Positions 51,786 through 64,000 of a stretch of DNA of 64,000 nucleotides are shown here, one piece after another. The stretch comes from Aphis gossypii. Its lineage: Eukaryota; Arthropoda; Insecta; Hemiptera; Aphididae. The position numbers and the translations under genes are program-made. How positions within the stretch are numbered: the first letter of the stretch is position 1; each line of letters begins with the position of its first letter. The stretch spans positions 23,147,213 through 23,211,212 of the forward strand of contig NC_065531.1 of NCBI RefSeq assembly GCF_020184175.1, in the 5' to 3' direction. The notes under the pieces were generated by a model. That model did not search any database. It had not been told where the DNA came from and worked only from the letters and a program-made list of their open reading frames with translations.

Positions 51786-52232
51786 ATTATATGTTATAAT
51801 GTATTTAAATAATTGTTTAAAGCGTACCTAAGTCAAGCGATCGCCACCCATGACCCACCTCAGAATTTTAATATAGAATCGATGATGAATCAATTATTAT
51901 TTTTGACGTATATGAGATTGTGTTTTGAACAGTCCTGTGAGATTTGAAATATAGATCACTGCGTTCTAACTACAACTGACGAACTTAATTTTGAGACTCA
52001 AATAGTTAAGATAGATTAAAACGCATCTAATAACAATAATAACCAATGGAAAAGTAGTATATTAAATCAGTAGCTCACTGATTGGCTGTATAATGTGAAA
52101 ACCCACAAAATTGTTATTGTTTAATAATTATTATTATTGTTATTCATTTTATTATAATATTATTATATAATACATTTTCCGTGTGTAAGAATAATGATAT
52201 TATTATTGCGAAAAAAAATTGTTTTTGTTATC
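51786..52232 (+). repeat. Dispersed repeat C, copy 2
   Basis: Same orientation as the 11565-12022 copy and collinear with it from AATAATTGTTTAAAGC to TTGTTTTTGTTATC. The short frame in copy 1 is disrupted here, so the repeat is non-coding. Sequence beyond either end does not match the other copy, which defines the boundaries to within a few tens of bases. Confidence 0.85.
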
Positions 52233-53465
52233 ATACTGTAACAGTTATTTTCGAAATTTAACTGTGAATTCAACTTATCCATCTAAAAACCAAATACCGT
52301 TTTCAATCATTTTTTTACATATTGTAACGAAGCTTTCGTGTAATATAATGTTTTATTACTTATTATTATTTAACAACTGAATTTGCTTAAAATAAATAAT
52401 AGTAATTAATATGTAATGTATAATTAAGTACAAAACAAATTACGAATAAATTATTCATATTCGAAATTCGTGTATCACATTTATAACGATTAATGAACTA
52501 TTTTATAAAACGATTTTTATACTTTTCAAATATTACATAGAGGTTGTTATTGTATTTTCAATGTTTTTCTACTAATGTGTATTTTAATAATAAATATAAT
52601 AAATTTTATTTTAGCGGTCATAAATGTTTATTAAACTTCAAAATAGAACACTCACAATATAATAAAATTATAACAATGAAAAAATATGCATAATACTAAA
52701 ATTAATAATTCAACAACTAAAATAAAAATAAAAATTTTATTTTTTCTATACATATAAAAATTAAATTCTAGTCATACATAAAACTAAATAATAAATATAA
52801 TGACCAATAATTAAAAATGAAGGAGATTATCATTTTTTTATATTATTTAACATAACACTTCTCAAATCTTATATCTTAATTTTTTAAGAATGGCACGTAA
52901 ATTATAGTAATTATTTGACAACTAATAAACACATAAATATTATTCATCTATATATTTTAAATTAATTTATAAATTTGACACAAAAAAAGTATTAACCAAA
53001 AAATGGTAATTCATTCATTCTCAGTAGCCAAAATCTACATTTAGCTGTTATAAGAACACTCATGCAAACGCACGCGCATACACACATGTATAAATATATA
53101 CGTATAAGACCTTAATTGTATTTGCTTATTAATATTCTACTTAAAAATATTTTATGTTTTACAAACAACATGTAATATTATGTTAATTTAATTACAAAAA
53201 TTAACCCTCGACAAATATGTACCTAAATTGCCTATACAAAAACGCCGTGTAATGTTATTTTATTGTTTTGTTTTTTTTTTTTAACATAATAAAATAGTAA
53301 ATACGCAGTACCGTACACAAAGAGGTATAAGGGTGTACGTTTGTTGACACCACTATTAAAAGTGATACATTGATAGGTGAATAACTTCAGTACAAGATGA
53401 AATAATAAATAACTATTAAAAATGTTATGGTTTTACTAATGATAATTGGTTAAAACATTTTTTTT
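52233..53465. other. AT-rich DNA without recognised content
   Basis: No gene or repeat recognised. Confidence 0.5.
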
Positions 53466-53770
53466 AGATTCTGAGAGAAGAAATTAATGTATTGATTATC
53501 ATGAAGTGTTTTTTTTTGTGTGTAATACACGATACGTTTTCGATAAAACCCTATGATTTTTAAAAGTGCTGGTGGTTTAGATATAAAATTGGATTTGCTG
53601 TATACTTTAAATAATACTATCTAGGTATTTATCGGTATTATACGTATTTATTTTTACTGTATTCACAGAAAGAAGTTATTCAATTTTGAGCTATATAAAT
53701 TTATATGCTATAATATGGTATAAAAACATATATTCGTATTATAGTATTAGTTAAAGCAAATAATATCGTA
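53466..53770 (+). mobile_element. Family A fragment
   Basis: Starts AGATTCTGAGAGAAG, a degenerate form of the family end (AGATTCTGAGCGGAGA). At about 53665-53745 it shares CACAGAAAGAAGTTATT and CTATAATATGGTATAAA with the copy at 60590-61080. Confidence 0.4.
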
Positions 53771-54189
53771 AATCGTGAAAAATATCACTCTAGTTTAATA
53801 AAAAAAAAGACAACACGAATTTAAATCTAATATATCCATTACAGTAATCTCTGTCTACATGAAGTCGTAGTGATATTACACTTGAAACTTACTGAACAGT
53901 AGGTGGAACGATAGATCTCCAGGATTTTTGTTTGCTACAAACCATTACGACTAAAACAATAAAAAAAATGTAGATACGAATAACAAATAATTAAATGAAA
54001 AACAAAGTTTTTTTATTGTGTACACAAAAAGTATAATTTATATAATATTATAATATTTTATGATAAAACAAAAGCAATTGTCATAACAATAAGCAGTAAG
54101 GTATTAATTAACCAAAAACAATAACAAAAATATTTTAAAACTACTGTGACAGGATATTTGGGCAAAAAAAAAGGGGTAAAGAGAACCAA

Positions 54190-54950
54190 TGTCGTTTATG
54201 AGAATTAAACAATTATTATGGTCACTACAGGTTATCTATATTCACGTTACCACAGCCGGTCCCGAGCGGTCTTATGCAGTGTTGGACATTGGGTCGCAGT
54301 CGTCCGACCGACCGTGACTGGCTGGTGGTGAAGGCGTGACTGCGGCTGGCTGCGATTATATTCCGTGCGATGCAATACACTTGAGCGGTATTGCCGATGT
54401 CGGAAATTCGGTCGATTGCAAGTGCATTTGCAATGGAGTGCAACGTCTATAAGTTATAACGGATGGCGAAAATTCGGTAAACCAGTGCAGTGATTCACGA
54501 CCTATACATCGTTTTCGTTCCGGTACCCCACCCGTCGAGTTCGAACGGCCGTCCGCCGATGCGACACACCGATGTGCCCGGAAAATGCTGAGGCTGGTGG
54601 CAAGCACGTCTTGCAACCGTTTGAAACGTGAACTGCAGCACTACACGATGTCGCGGATATCCGCTCCACGCCTTACACGATAGTGCAATATCGGCCTGCT
54701 TCCCCTTTTTCCGAACGTCTGTCAAGCTCGACTTCTCCCCAAAACCCGATCTTGGTAGCACTACGGAATCACACGACCATAGAATATGGTCCCGAAAACC
54801 CTCCGGAGACCGACAGAAACAGGCGTCGGTTCTGCTGCAATTGTACGTGCTCGGGGATGAATGGCTCCGTCAAGTCGGTCAGGTTACCTACATTGCCACG
54901 ACAGACCTCTCAAAATAACGAAAATTTCTTCCAATTCTCATAGTCGTCAA
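54190..54950. other. Isolated GC-rich island flanked by an inverted repeat
   Basis: About 0.7 kb, clearly GC-richer than either flank, with sharp edges. The left edge GTCGTTTATGAGAATT (54190-54205) and the reverse complement of the right edge, GACGACTATGAGAATT, agree at 12 of 16. Frames of 70-96 codons occur on both strands. In addition, one plus-strand frame without an early ATG is open from about 54456 to a TAG near 54681 (about 75 codons, rich in Arg, Ser, Thr). No frame spans the island and I recognise no family. It could be a DNA transposon remnant, a retrocopy of a GC-rich transcript, or foreign DNA. Confidence 0.4.
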
Positions 54951-55039
54951 TCTTGATTCGATTACCATCTTTTCTGCGGCTGTACCACAGTTACAAAATG
55001 TTTATTTTATTTTCATCATATACTTGTATTCTACTTATT

Positions 55040-55600
55040 TTTTAGTTGTTTTTTTTTAAAATTTAATACAAGAATACGTATGAATCATAAACTCATAAGT
55101 AACGTAAGTTCATACTGAAATCATAAAATCTAAAAATTATATAAAGACAATTATTTTTTTATAACATAGTTTAAGCTTAAATTTGGATGAAATTATTTAA
55201 TATAGGTATAAATGATAAATAATGGTATTAATTATTTTGTTATAATTTCAAAATATTTATGGGAATTTAAAACTTGTGCGTTTATTGTATTATTATAAAT
55301 TTTACTATATGGAATGATTTATTTTTGTTTATTATAAGATCTTATATACTCTTGATATTTTATGGTATTTACAGAAACACGTTATTACACTTTGAATTAT
55401 ATTAGTATTAAAAGTAAAATAACTAACTTTTATAGCTAGGTATATCAAAAAAAAACATCATCACTTGGTGCTTGGTGATATAGGCTAATAGACCATCTCT
55501 GCTCAAAATCATTTTTCGTATACAATCATGATATATCATTGGATTCAAACTCAACAGACCTATAATAGTAATCCACCCAATGTCTCATTCATACCAGACC
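55040..55600 (+). mobile_element. Family A copy
   Basis: Shares with 60590-61080 the starting phrase TTTAATACAAGA, a central TTTACAGAAACACGTTATTA, and near the right end CATCTCTGCTCAAAATC followed by ATTTTTCGTATACAATCATG. Non-coding and AT-rich. Ends approximate. Confidence 0.5.
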
Positions 55601-58539
55601 GATACTCTCTTACCTTATTTTTTTTATTTTTTTTTTATTGAAAAGGTTGTATATTGTTATAAATTTACAATTGTAAAGTAAATGAGTGTGTGCCACTCTG
55701 GTATGCACCTACTTTTTACATGTTTGAAAAGTATAACCAAATGGTAGTACCAACGTATAGTTGAATAGTAATGATCACCGACACGTGTACTGAATGTGCC
55801 TCGATTTTCATGGTATTAATCACTGTGTAACATTATAACATATGTAAATATAAACTATTACTTGATTAATTATCGATTATAATCGCTATTAATAATCTTG
55901 TATAAATTCAAGATACCTGTTAAAATATGCATATAAGTAAAATAATAGTATGCGCATACGTTAAAATGAATATAAAACAAAATAATATACATAATTGATA
56001 ATATGTTTATCTACAGACATAATAAACACTAACCCTTCCGTATAATATGCATATTAAATATCGTGTAAAAAGTAATAGGGTATGAAAATCTAACGCCCGT
56101 TAACTGAAGTCACTCCCACTGTGGTCAAACTATATATATAAAAAAAAATACGACGGAACAGAATAGTTTTCCAGTTCGACAATAGTTGCAAAAATATCGG
56201 TCAGTAGTGCATCTGGCATAAAGTGTGTTGTAATATTATTATTTGTTTCGAATATCGTTGTCAACATTTATACCTACTAAGTTAAATGCATTTGGAAGTT
56301 TAGATTTTTTACTTATTTAATAATATAATATATCGATTTTACAAGCAAATAATATTTTATTCGTGTTAACAGTTTTTATATTATTATTTTTAATAAACTT
56401 AAGAATATTTTCTAATTATTTCAAAGTTGTTTATTTTTGATAAATCTGATTTTCAACTTTTTTTCACAGTCTCATTATTTATATTATGTTAATAAAATAC
56501 AAATTTTTGCAACCGCGTAGGTTATATTTCCGTTTTTTAATAGCATAACTATTTTTAAAAATATTTACGTATGAATAAAAATATAACTATATAAATGTCA
56601 TATTATTAATACAATACATAATAATATATAATGTAATACTTATATTTTTTTACCCATGTAAAACACAAATAATAATAACGTATGGTTAAAAAATAAACGG
56701 TGGTTTGATATGATAGAATATATGATATTGTCACAATAGATTTATATGAGATGGTTTTTAAAATATATCCATTATAATATATTCATTTTTTTAGTGCAAA
56801 AAATAAAAATTGTTTTCAAATATAAACATTGAGGTAACTTTTTACGGTATTGCTATTATCCGTATAAAAAAAAATTATTTTTCAACAATATAAATTATAA
56901 ATGATTTTGTACCATAAAACAGTTCAACGATTGTTTTATAAATATTTAAATAATTTTTGCTGAGTAGATTTATGTACTTTATACAAAACATATTTTCTCA
57001 ATTCCAATACTTAAAAGTTAAAACACCGTGGGATATATTCATGGCACGTCATTCAAAAATCTGTGTTTAACTGCCAAGTTTTCAATTTAATTATCAAGTA
57101 ATAAAGCAATAAGTTATTGAACATAATCAAATAAATTAAAATTATAAATTACAATACATAATAAGTATTTAATCTTGTTTTGATATCAGTTTATATTCCA
57201 ACGTGTCACCAACATTATGCGAATCATCAATACACTTAGATTATACCAACATCAAAATTATTAAAATACATTTTTTTATAAAATATTTAAGATTAAGATA
57301 ACATGTATTTTTTTACGTTTTAAAGTAAACTTATTATTTTATTCCTTATTCGCATTATTTAAACGTAAACATAATTATTTTGCTAGGTACCTATTTTCTG
57401 TCAGAACATTTTAACATAAACAAGAGTTAGTTTGATTTATAATAATTTACCATTACGATATTTTACTTTTAAATAGGTAATATAATGATTAATAATCTAA
57501 ATGTTGTCACAAAAATCCAAAGAACTAAAAACAAACATTTGTAATGATACTGCTATTTATTGTACAAATCAATAATTTTATATTATTAAGAATATCTCTG
57601 TACCTAAAGAATAATAAAATACTTTTAAATATAAATATATATATTAGTAAATACCTATCAAGACTTACTAGCTATAGTGTACAAATAACTATAATTGTTA
57701 AAACTGAAAAAAAATCGTAATATTATTTGAATGGTCTGAAAATTATTTATTTAAATAAAAACCGTTTTAAAATATTTATTATAAAAGCAATATGTAGGTA
57801 ATTATAAGATATTATTATTATTATTTATAAATATCTAAGACAAGACTAGTAAATCACACGTTACCTACCGTGGTGGGTGGTTTAAATTGTTATTTAGCGC
57901 ACAATCGAATAGTTTACTCGAAGTCATTAATTATTACTATTATTATTATGTTATAAGTTGGATCACAATGCACCGTCTTTATTATCAATTAATATTTATC
58001 GTATTTCAATTTTAAGCTATTTAAGTGTACTAAATTATAAATACCAAGTGATTAACCAAGTAAGTTTATCCTATTTTCTTTCATAATAATCATTTAAAAT
58101 CTGATTTTTGGTATTTTTAAATACACTTGGTAACATATTAAATTATATTATTACATACTTATATACCATATTTTTGAATATATAAATAATCTGATTTTTT
58201 TTTTTACTGCATGAGATTGGTCCTGTAGCAATACAAACTATAAACTATTGTACAAATAGGATTATAATTCTTAAAAGTGGTTTTACAAAAATCTAGATTT
58301 GTTATAATGTTGGATTTAATATTTATTATAAAATGTTGACTATTTTTTATAATTATAAATTTATAAATATTAATAGATCAATAATATGAATTATTAAAAT
58401 GTTCAAACCACCCAATCGCCGATTATCTTATCTAACCTATTTTGTAAATAGAAATAATACACCGATTGTAAAGTCCTAGACTATAGACACGGGCCATTAT
58501 TCTTATACTTAAAGTTTAACAGCTCGAAAATAAGAATTT
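55601..58539. other. AT-rich DNA without recognised content
   Basis: About 2.9 kb with no gene, no clear repeat boundary and stops in all frames. Confidence 0.5.
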
Positions 58540-58795
58540 TAAATTAGAACTATCACCATTATCAAAAAAAAAAAAAAAAGAAATACCTGTTCAACAATTT
58601 ACAAAAAAAAATTGATTTGAAAATAATTCTAAAAAAAAAGTTCGTATCACATGGCCGTTATTAAGTGGTACAATAAATCTCAATTATTCGAAAACATGTC
58701 CTTCAAGTGTGTTTAAAAGATTCAAAAATTAGATTTTTAAATAACTTCAATTAATTTAAAAAGTGGGTGGGCGTCCTTGGTGAATCACTCTACAC
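58540..58795. mobile_element. Family B fragment (right end)
   Basis: Ends GGTGAATCACTCTAC, matching the right terminus of the 13192-13822 copy (GGCGAATCACTCTGTATA). The preceding 200 bp contain a block similar to that copy's interior (TATTAAGTGGTACAATAAAT, then TTATTCGAAAA). Confidence 0.4.
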
Positions 58796-60589
58796 ATAAC
58801 AATATAATACTATGTTCACCGTGGGAATCATTGTATGTATAATATTATCATTGTCTATATAGAAACAATAAAACATAAAATACATTTCAATGGGTAACAT
58901 AACGAATCGCCTGTGCTTAGTTACAATATACTTTACTATTATCTAATTTTGATCCAATTTTTATACGAATCAAAAACCAAAAACATCAATAAAATATGAT
59001 GTATAAACATATATTCTTGTTTTTTCAATACCTACATTATCTAACATTTTTATAATATTTTGTCACGCCTACAAGTCACTTGAATAATACATTAACATAA
59101 TGGTGTAAACGTTAGCAAAAAAAAAATAAATAAATAAAAATGTGGTTAGGTGGAATAAAATATATTGGCGGTTTCTTGTTATGAACTCTGTGCATGTATA
59201 ATAGTCGTTGAACGATACGCGTAATCTTACAATGTGTAGAATATAAATTATTATTAAACAAGCAACCATCAATATATTTTCTTCGTAAAAATGAAACGAT
59301 AACAGATTTTCAGATCGATGTGCATGATAATATTATAATTATATTATTTTGTATTTTTTATACATATAATATATTATATTTCAACAGCTCTACTTGTGTG
59401 AAAATTCATCGCACGTACGCGTTTTAAGAGCAATATTGTTCTAATAAGAACTCACCGCGTAATCACTTCGCTATATGTATTATATGTTATTATACTAAGT
59501 TAATTATTTATCTATTACCTTTTATAGGTTCTTGGAATCAGTCACTTTTTAATTAAAGACAAACGTCGATTTATAAATTTTTATTTTATTCTTACACTCT
59601 ATTACAGTCTATATAATAGATAAACGTCAGGATTTTAGATAGTTAAGATTAGAGTTCTTAAAAATTAACTAATAAAAAGTACTTATACGCTTAAACAGAG
59701 TACAAATATGCACAGTATTCCATTATTATCACAAGAAAGTAGTATAATCGTATTTTGATGGCATCGATATCAACTATTTCTATTATGTACAATTATTTGT
59801 AAATTCGACATATAACTGTAGTAACAAATTAATGGAATTGGGAAATATGATTTATTACTTTATAAAAAATAACGGGATTTTAACAACAGGATACAAATAA
59901 TTATACTATATACCTAATGAAAACACGAAAAATTAATGTTTTAATTTTTTTTTTGTTTACTTTTCAATTTGTATAGTAAATATTCATCAAATATGCTGTA
60001 AAATATAGTAAAATGGTAAAATATGCTCTTAAAACTACAAAATCACTAAATATGCAAAAAATAATAAGCACAATAAACTTTTGATATTTTTTCTCAAAAC
60101 GTAATGGAATGAGTTTCTAACTTACTTAGAAATCAATCTAATAGCCACAAAAATACAACTTCCAAGCTGTAGTAGTTATGATAATATTTTCAATAAGTCT
60201 TTGCCACGCCGTTAAATTTTTATCAGAACATAATGTTTCTAAATAATGAAATTACTCACATTTTTTTGAACTATGCAGAGAATTAAAGCATAATTTAAAA
60301 ATAAACATATTATTAATAGTTTTAATACTTCATAATATATTTTTTTTTTCCCCGATGTAAGAAATTAAATATTTCTGTGTATATATAAATGATATACAAC
60401 AATCAAGTATTGAGATTAAATCATTTAAAATATTAAACAGTTATAAGCTAATAAAGAACAAAATTAATATATATTATATATATAATATTTTATATAATTT
60501 TTTCCCTAAACATAAAAAAAAATTTTATCGGAAAACTAAATCAATTTTTAAAAATTCATCAAAACGATAAAATTTACCAACTATATTGT
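58796..60589. other. AT-rich DNA without recognised content
   Basis: No gene. The frame at 59069-59272 (minus) has no motif. Confidence 0.5.
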
Positions 60590-61080
60590 GGTTAAGAATT
60601 CATAAAAACTTTTCTTTTTATATCTAAGTTTCAAAAATTTAATACAAGATCCTTCATAATAGTAGTCCATACTGAAACCATAAAACACGTATAATAAATA
60701 TATTAAAAGAATTGTTTTTTTTTTTTTTTAATAATTTAAAAGCTTTATTCTCTGGTATCTACTTAAAACTTTTACGTATATTGCATTATTATGAATTTTA
60801 TTAGACGCTATGATATTTTTAATTTCTTCTAAAATACTAAAACTATTTATAGTATGAATCTATTTTTATTATTTTACATTATCTACAGAAAGATGTGATG
60901 TTATTATAATATGTTGAGTTATTTAAGTAGATGTAATATGGTATAAATATACGAGTATATTATTATAATAAGCAGACAGACAATCTCCGCTCAGAACCGT
61001 TTTTCGTATACAATGATATATCACATAATGTAAACTTAACTCACCCATGATAGCGACCCACGCCACATCTAATGTACAAC
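60590..61080 (+). mobile_element. Family A copy
   Basis: Contains TTTAATACAAGATCC, ATCTACAGAAAGATGTG, TAATATGGTATAAATA and, near the right end, CTCCGCTCAGAACCG followed by TTTTTCGTATACAATGATAT. All are shared in order with the 53466 and 55040 copies, and the last also with the inverted copy at 10307. Non-coding. Confidence 0.55.
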
Positions 61081-63251
61081 AAAACGGCACTCACTACTTT
61101 ATTTTATTAACTACTGTTTTTGAATACAGATAACAAACTTTTAGCAGATATTTTTTTGTAATTTTTAATTGATACAATATATTTACTTGAATTACAATAC
61201 AGTGATCTGTAGTTCAGATAATAAAGTCAATTAATTGAAATCAATGAATGAATTTATTATAATTCGTAATTTAACCACATAAAGTGTTAATTGTGATCTA
61301 TCTTATTTTATGAACATTTTGTCACAGAAATATCCGAAATTGAATTGCATAAGGTGACAACTTAAATTCTTGACGAACACATCAACTGTGGGTACATCTG
61401 TGATTTATGAGATTTTATGATTTTATGATTTTTTATGAGATGTTGGTTGCTTAAAATGTTTTAAGGTCTTTAATATGTCCCCGTAATGTCGCGCAATCGA
61501 TATTCTGGCGATTTATAATATAAATATAATGCTTTAATAAATCAATAAAATATAATTTGTTTTTGTTTGTTTACTTAACTAAATAACCTCTCACAAAATT
61601 TGAACAAAGCATTACACGTCATTCGGGTTAGATATATTGAATTTTTGACTCAGTTCAATAAATATATTTTGTCGATTAGTGGCCCTGTTATGAAAATAAA
61701 TCTGACATTACAGCAATATTGATTTTAAATTCAACTACGATGATAAGTGACTTAACTAACAGGTAAGTTTACCGTGATGTACTGGTATGCAACGATAATG
61801 ATAATTATTTAAGTGAAAGTCAAAACTGTTATAAATCATTATTTTGTTTCTAACTCTGTTGTTAAAACAATGCGCTTAATTAATAATTGCATGTAGTATA
61901 TATAGTACACTGTGTACTATTGTAACATTCTAACAAATCATAATAATAATAGTTGTACGATACGTTTCACGTACAATAGTGATAATAATAACGCGTTTCG
62001 ATGTATATACATTTTGTACTGCACGTTAAAATTGATTAGTACAAGAGCTATTTATTTTTTAGTCTGGAAACGACATATTATGTACCGTTAAAAATAATAT
62101 TTAATATTTCCCCGTCGTCGGGGCAACAGTATAATAATATCATATTGAATACCTTAACATATAATATTACTTCTATTATAATATTGTCGTAGATATTTGC
62201 CGGACAACAAAAGAAGACGGTCGCTTTTGTTTTGACTGAATAACGGAGTCGTTAAAATTATCCATCGCGACTAATCAGTAAAATATGCAATGTGCGTTAC
62301 AGTTTATCGTCGTAAAATAATAATAAACCGTCCTTATAGAAAGTCCGAGATTAAAACCATGTTTCGTTTCGTCTCGACTGCGATGTTTCAAGATAATTGT
62401 TATTATAAACGCATTGATAATTAAAGCTTTATTGTCATGTAATATTGTTTTGATAATATATAATATTATACGCCTTCTCATTTTTAAAGATACAAGTGAC
62501 TGACGAGTAGTGTTGATAATAATATAGCATTATAGTGCAGCAAAACCGTGAAGTGTCCGTTTAATTAGTTTGGTCCTTTATTTAGTCTTTAAACTAGCAC
62601 AAGGCAGTTTCTGTTTCACGAAATGGATGATTCTTCATGGAAAAGATGACTTGACTTGAGCACGGCACGGTGACATTTTAGTTTTCATGCTTAGCACTAT
62701 ACTATATACTTTTAACATGATAACACAGGCCATGAGTATTATGAGTATTGATATGCCTTGAGAGCCAACATGTGTGTGATAGATACAGACAAATTTTTCA
62801 ATAACGTAAGTTATATTATATATGATTAGGACTCGTTGAGTTTAAAGATAAAAAAATTATTTAGCTATACATAATAAAATTTCATAAAAAAATATAAATT
62901 ATCACCTGCACAAAAAATACTATATATTAAAATACTATCACGATTATAGTCATACATGTTGACTTCAATAGTCCTGCAATGCGTGATCTACCTATATATT
63001 ATAGAGATATTTTATCTCAGATTCTTAACTGAATGACGATTGATAAACTTATGGTTATTGCTTTCTATTATTATAATTATTATTGAACATGTTTTGAAGC
63101 AGTTAAATTATCACGATGTTAGTTTTAGTCTCTGATTTCAAAACATACCATGTGGTATGGAGTTGTAGTTATGTATATGTATTTGTGGTATCCACATGGC
63201 CAATACACTAACCAACTAACCACTGTTTAAAATTTCACACTCAATCCCATG
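61081..63251. other. AT-rich DNA, possible small exon near 61714
   Basis: No supported gene. At 61669-61770, CATTACAG and CAG|GTAAGT bracket about 47 bases in which one frame is open. This resembles an internal exon but is too short to support. Confidence 0.35.
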
Positions 63252-63428
63252 CAGAGGCAAACTTTGGACCGTGAGGAGATAACGTCTTTAAACTTTGATC
63301 AGAAAAGCCGTTCGTTCGCGGTACAGCTGTACTCGACATTTTAAACGGTTAACACTGAACGATGACCTTAACCGCGGAGTTTCGATCGGGTTAGAATCGG
63401 CATTAAATCGCCCGCGACCGCAGTAATG
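63252..63428 (+). promoter_or_regulatory. Probable 5' untranslated exon ending at a GTAAGT donor
   Basis: GC-enriched sequence (CCGCGGAG, ATCGCCCGCGACCGCAG) ends at ATG|GTAAGT, a perfect donor at 63429-63434. No long frame is present. The signal-peptide exon follows 160 bases later, and an acceptor candidate (TTTATGTACAG) ends at 63555, implying an intron of about 127 bases. The start of the exon is not determined; 63252 is where base composition changes. Confidence 0.35.
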
Positions 63429-63587
63429 GTAAGTAATAATTAATAATACGTGACGGGTTGGCCTTCTTTAACTTTGAACAGTTCAAACGATTCACCATGA
63501 ACGGTAGGTACAAAACCGGTAGGTAGATCATAGTTATGAGTAGGTTTATGTACAGTGTACACCACTTACCTAATAACGCCTAAAACT

Positions 63588-63651
63588 ATGGTCAACCGAA
63601 CGACCATGGTCATGTTTTTGGCTATCGTGGCCCACGCCAAGTCTACGGAAG
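63588..63651 (+). CDS. First coding exon of a secreted protein (signal peptide); gene continues past the window
   Basis: AAAACTATGG is a favourable insect start context. From this ATG, 21 codons plus one base run to a GT at 63652. The peptide starts MVNRTTMVMFLAIVAHA: a short polar/basic head, a hydrophobic core and an A-H-A ending that fits the -3/-1 rule for signal peptidase, with Lys-Ser-Thr-Glu following. A second Met at codon 7 could also start it. Third positions are mostly G or C (GTC, AAC, ACG, ACC, ATC, GTG, GCC, CAC, GCC, AAG, ACG) in an AT-rich area, supporting real coding. The donor GTATAA is acceptable but weak. Secretion is inferred; the mature protein cannot be seen, so no function is assigned. 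Confidence 0.5.
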
Positions 63652-64000
63652 GTATAATACAGGCGTACGCGTGCTATTATTTGGCGCCAAATGATCCGTA
63701 TAATACCTATTGCATACATGCAACGTAGAATTAAGTATATTATATATAAAATAATTCAATAAAAAATGTTTACGTATAACGTTTTATATTATATAAATTC
63801 GGTAAATGTATCAATATCAACGCCTAATTATATTTTAATTACGGTCGGCGGGTTGATCGAACGTTTTCGAAATTCGGCCTCGAAATCTGTGTCCTTATAA
63901 AAAAAACACTATTTAATGAACACTGCCATGTTACACATGTACTTCGTTACAGGTTATTATTATAGCAATAGACACGTGGATAATAAAATATAATATCGGC
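63652..64000 (+). other. Probable first intron of the right-edge gene
   Basis: AT-rich again after the candidate donor, with scattered CpG. No second exon is recognisable before the window ends. Confidence 0.3.

Overview
The window looks like nuclear DNA of an insect, most likely an aphid or another sap-feeding hemipteran. This is an inference from composition: very AT-rich sequence, constant short words such as ATAATATTATAATA and TAGGTACCTA, CpG retained in local patches, and many terminal-inverted-repeat (TIR) elements. There are no bacterial-style genes, operons, ribosomal RNA genes, convincing tRNA genes or CRISPR arrays. Almost all of the 64 kb reads as intergenic or intronic DNA.

The clearest coding remnant is at 23490-25311 (+). 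It is a broken envelope gene of the insect errantivirus / baculovirus F-protein type, with a furin-like RSKR site, a 213-residue open ectodomain segment and a C-terminal membrane anchor, interrupted by one stop and three frame changes. An A-rich tail follows (25312-25880) that holds a short lysine-rich reading frame. I found no gag, pol or LTRs. About 0.8 kb downstream, 26132-26207 looks like a small terminal host exon with GC-rich third positions, followed by AATAAA.

At the right edge, 63252-63651 looks like the start of a rightward secreted-protein gene: a possible untranslated exon with a perfect GTAAGT donor, then a small exon encoding a signal peptide and ending at a GT donor. The body of that gene would lie beyond base 64000.

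Mobile DNA makes up the rest of the recognisable content. Two hAT-type MITEs have 8-bp target duplications (8888-9054, 36426-36581). A family with TATACAGGGTGATTC-like ends (called B here) includes an apparently full 631-bp copy (13192-13822), a 109-bp foldback (17242-17350) and fragments. A second family (A) carries a conserved TTTTTCGTATACAATGATAT block at one end (10307-11480 inverted; 53466-53770, 55040-55600, 60590-61080). A third repeat (C) of about 450 bp occurs twice in the same orientation 40 kb apart (11565-12022, 51786-52232).

Several CpG/GC-rich blocks stand out from the AT-rich background (1021-1670, 12400-13130, 14140-14960, 28040-28620, 33880-34600, 42230-42720, 48400-50240, 54190-54950, 63250-63660). 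They resemble promoter or first-exon DNA, but except at 63.3-63.7 kb I could not assign a gene to any. Block 54190-54950 is the most isolated and is framed by a short inverted repeat.
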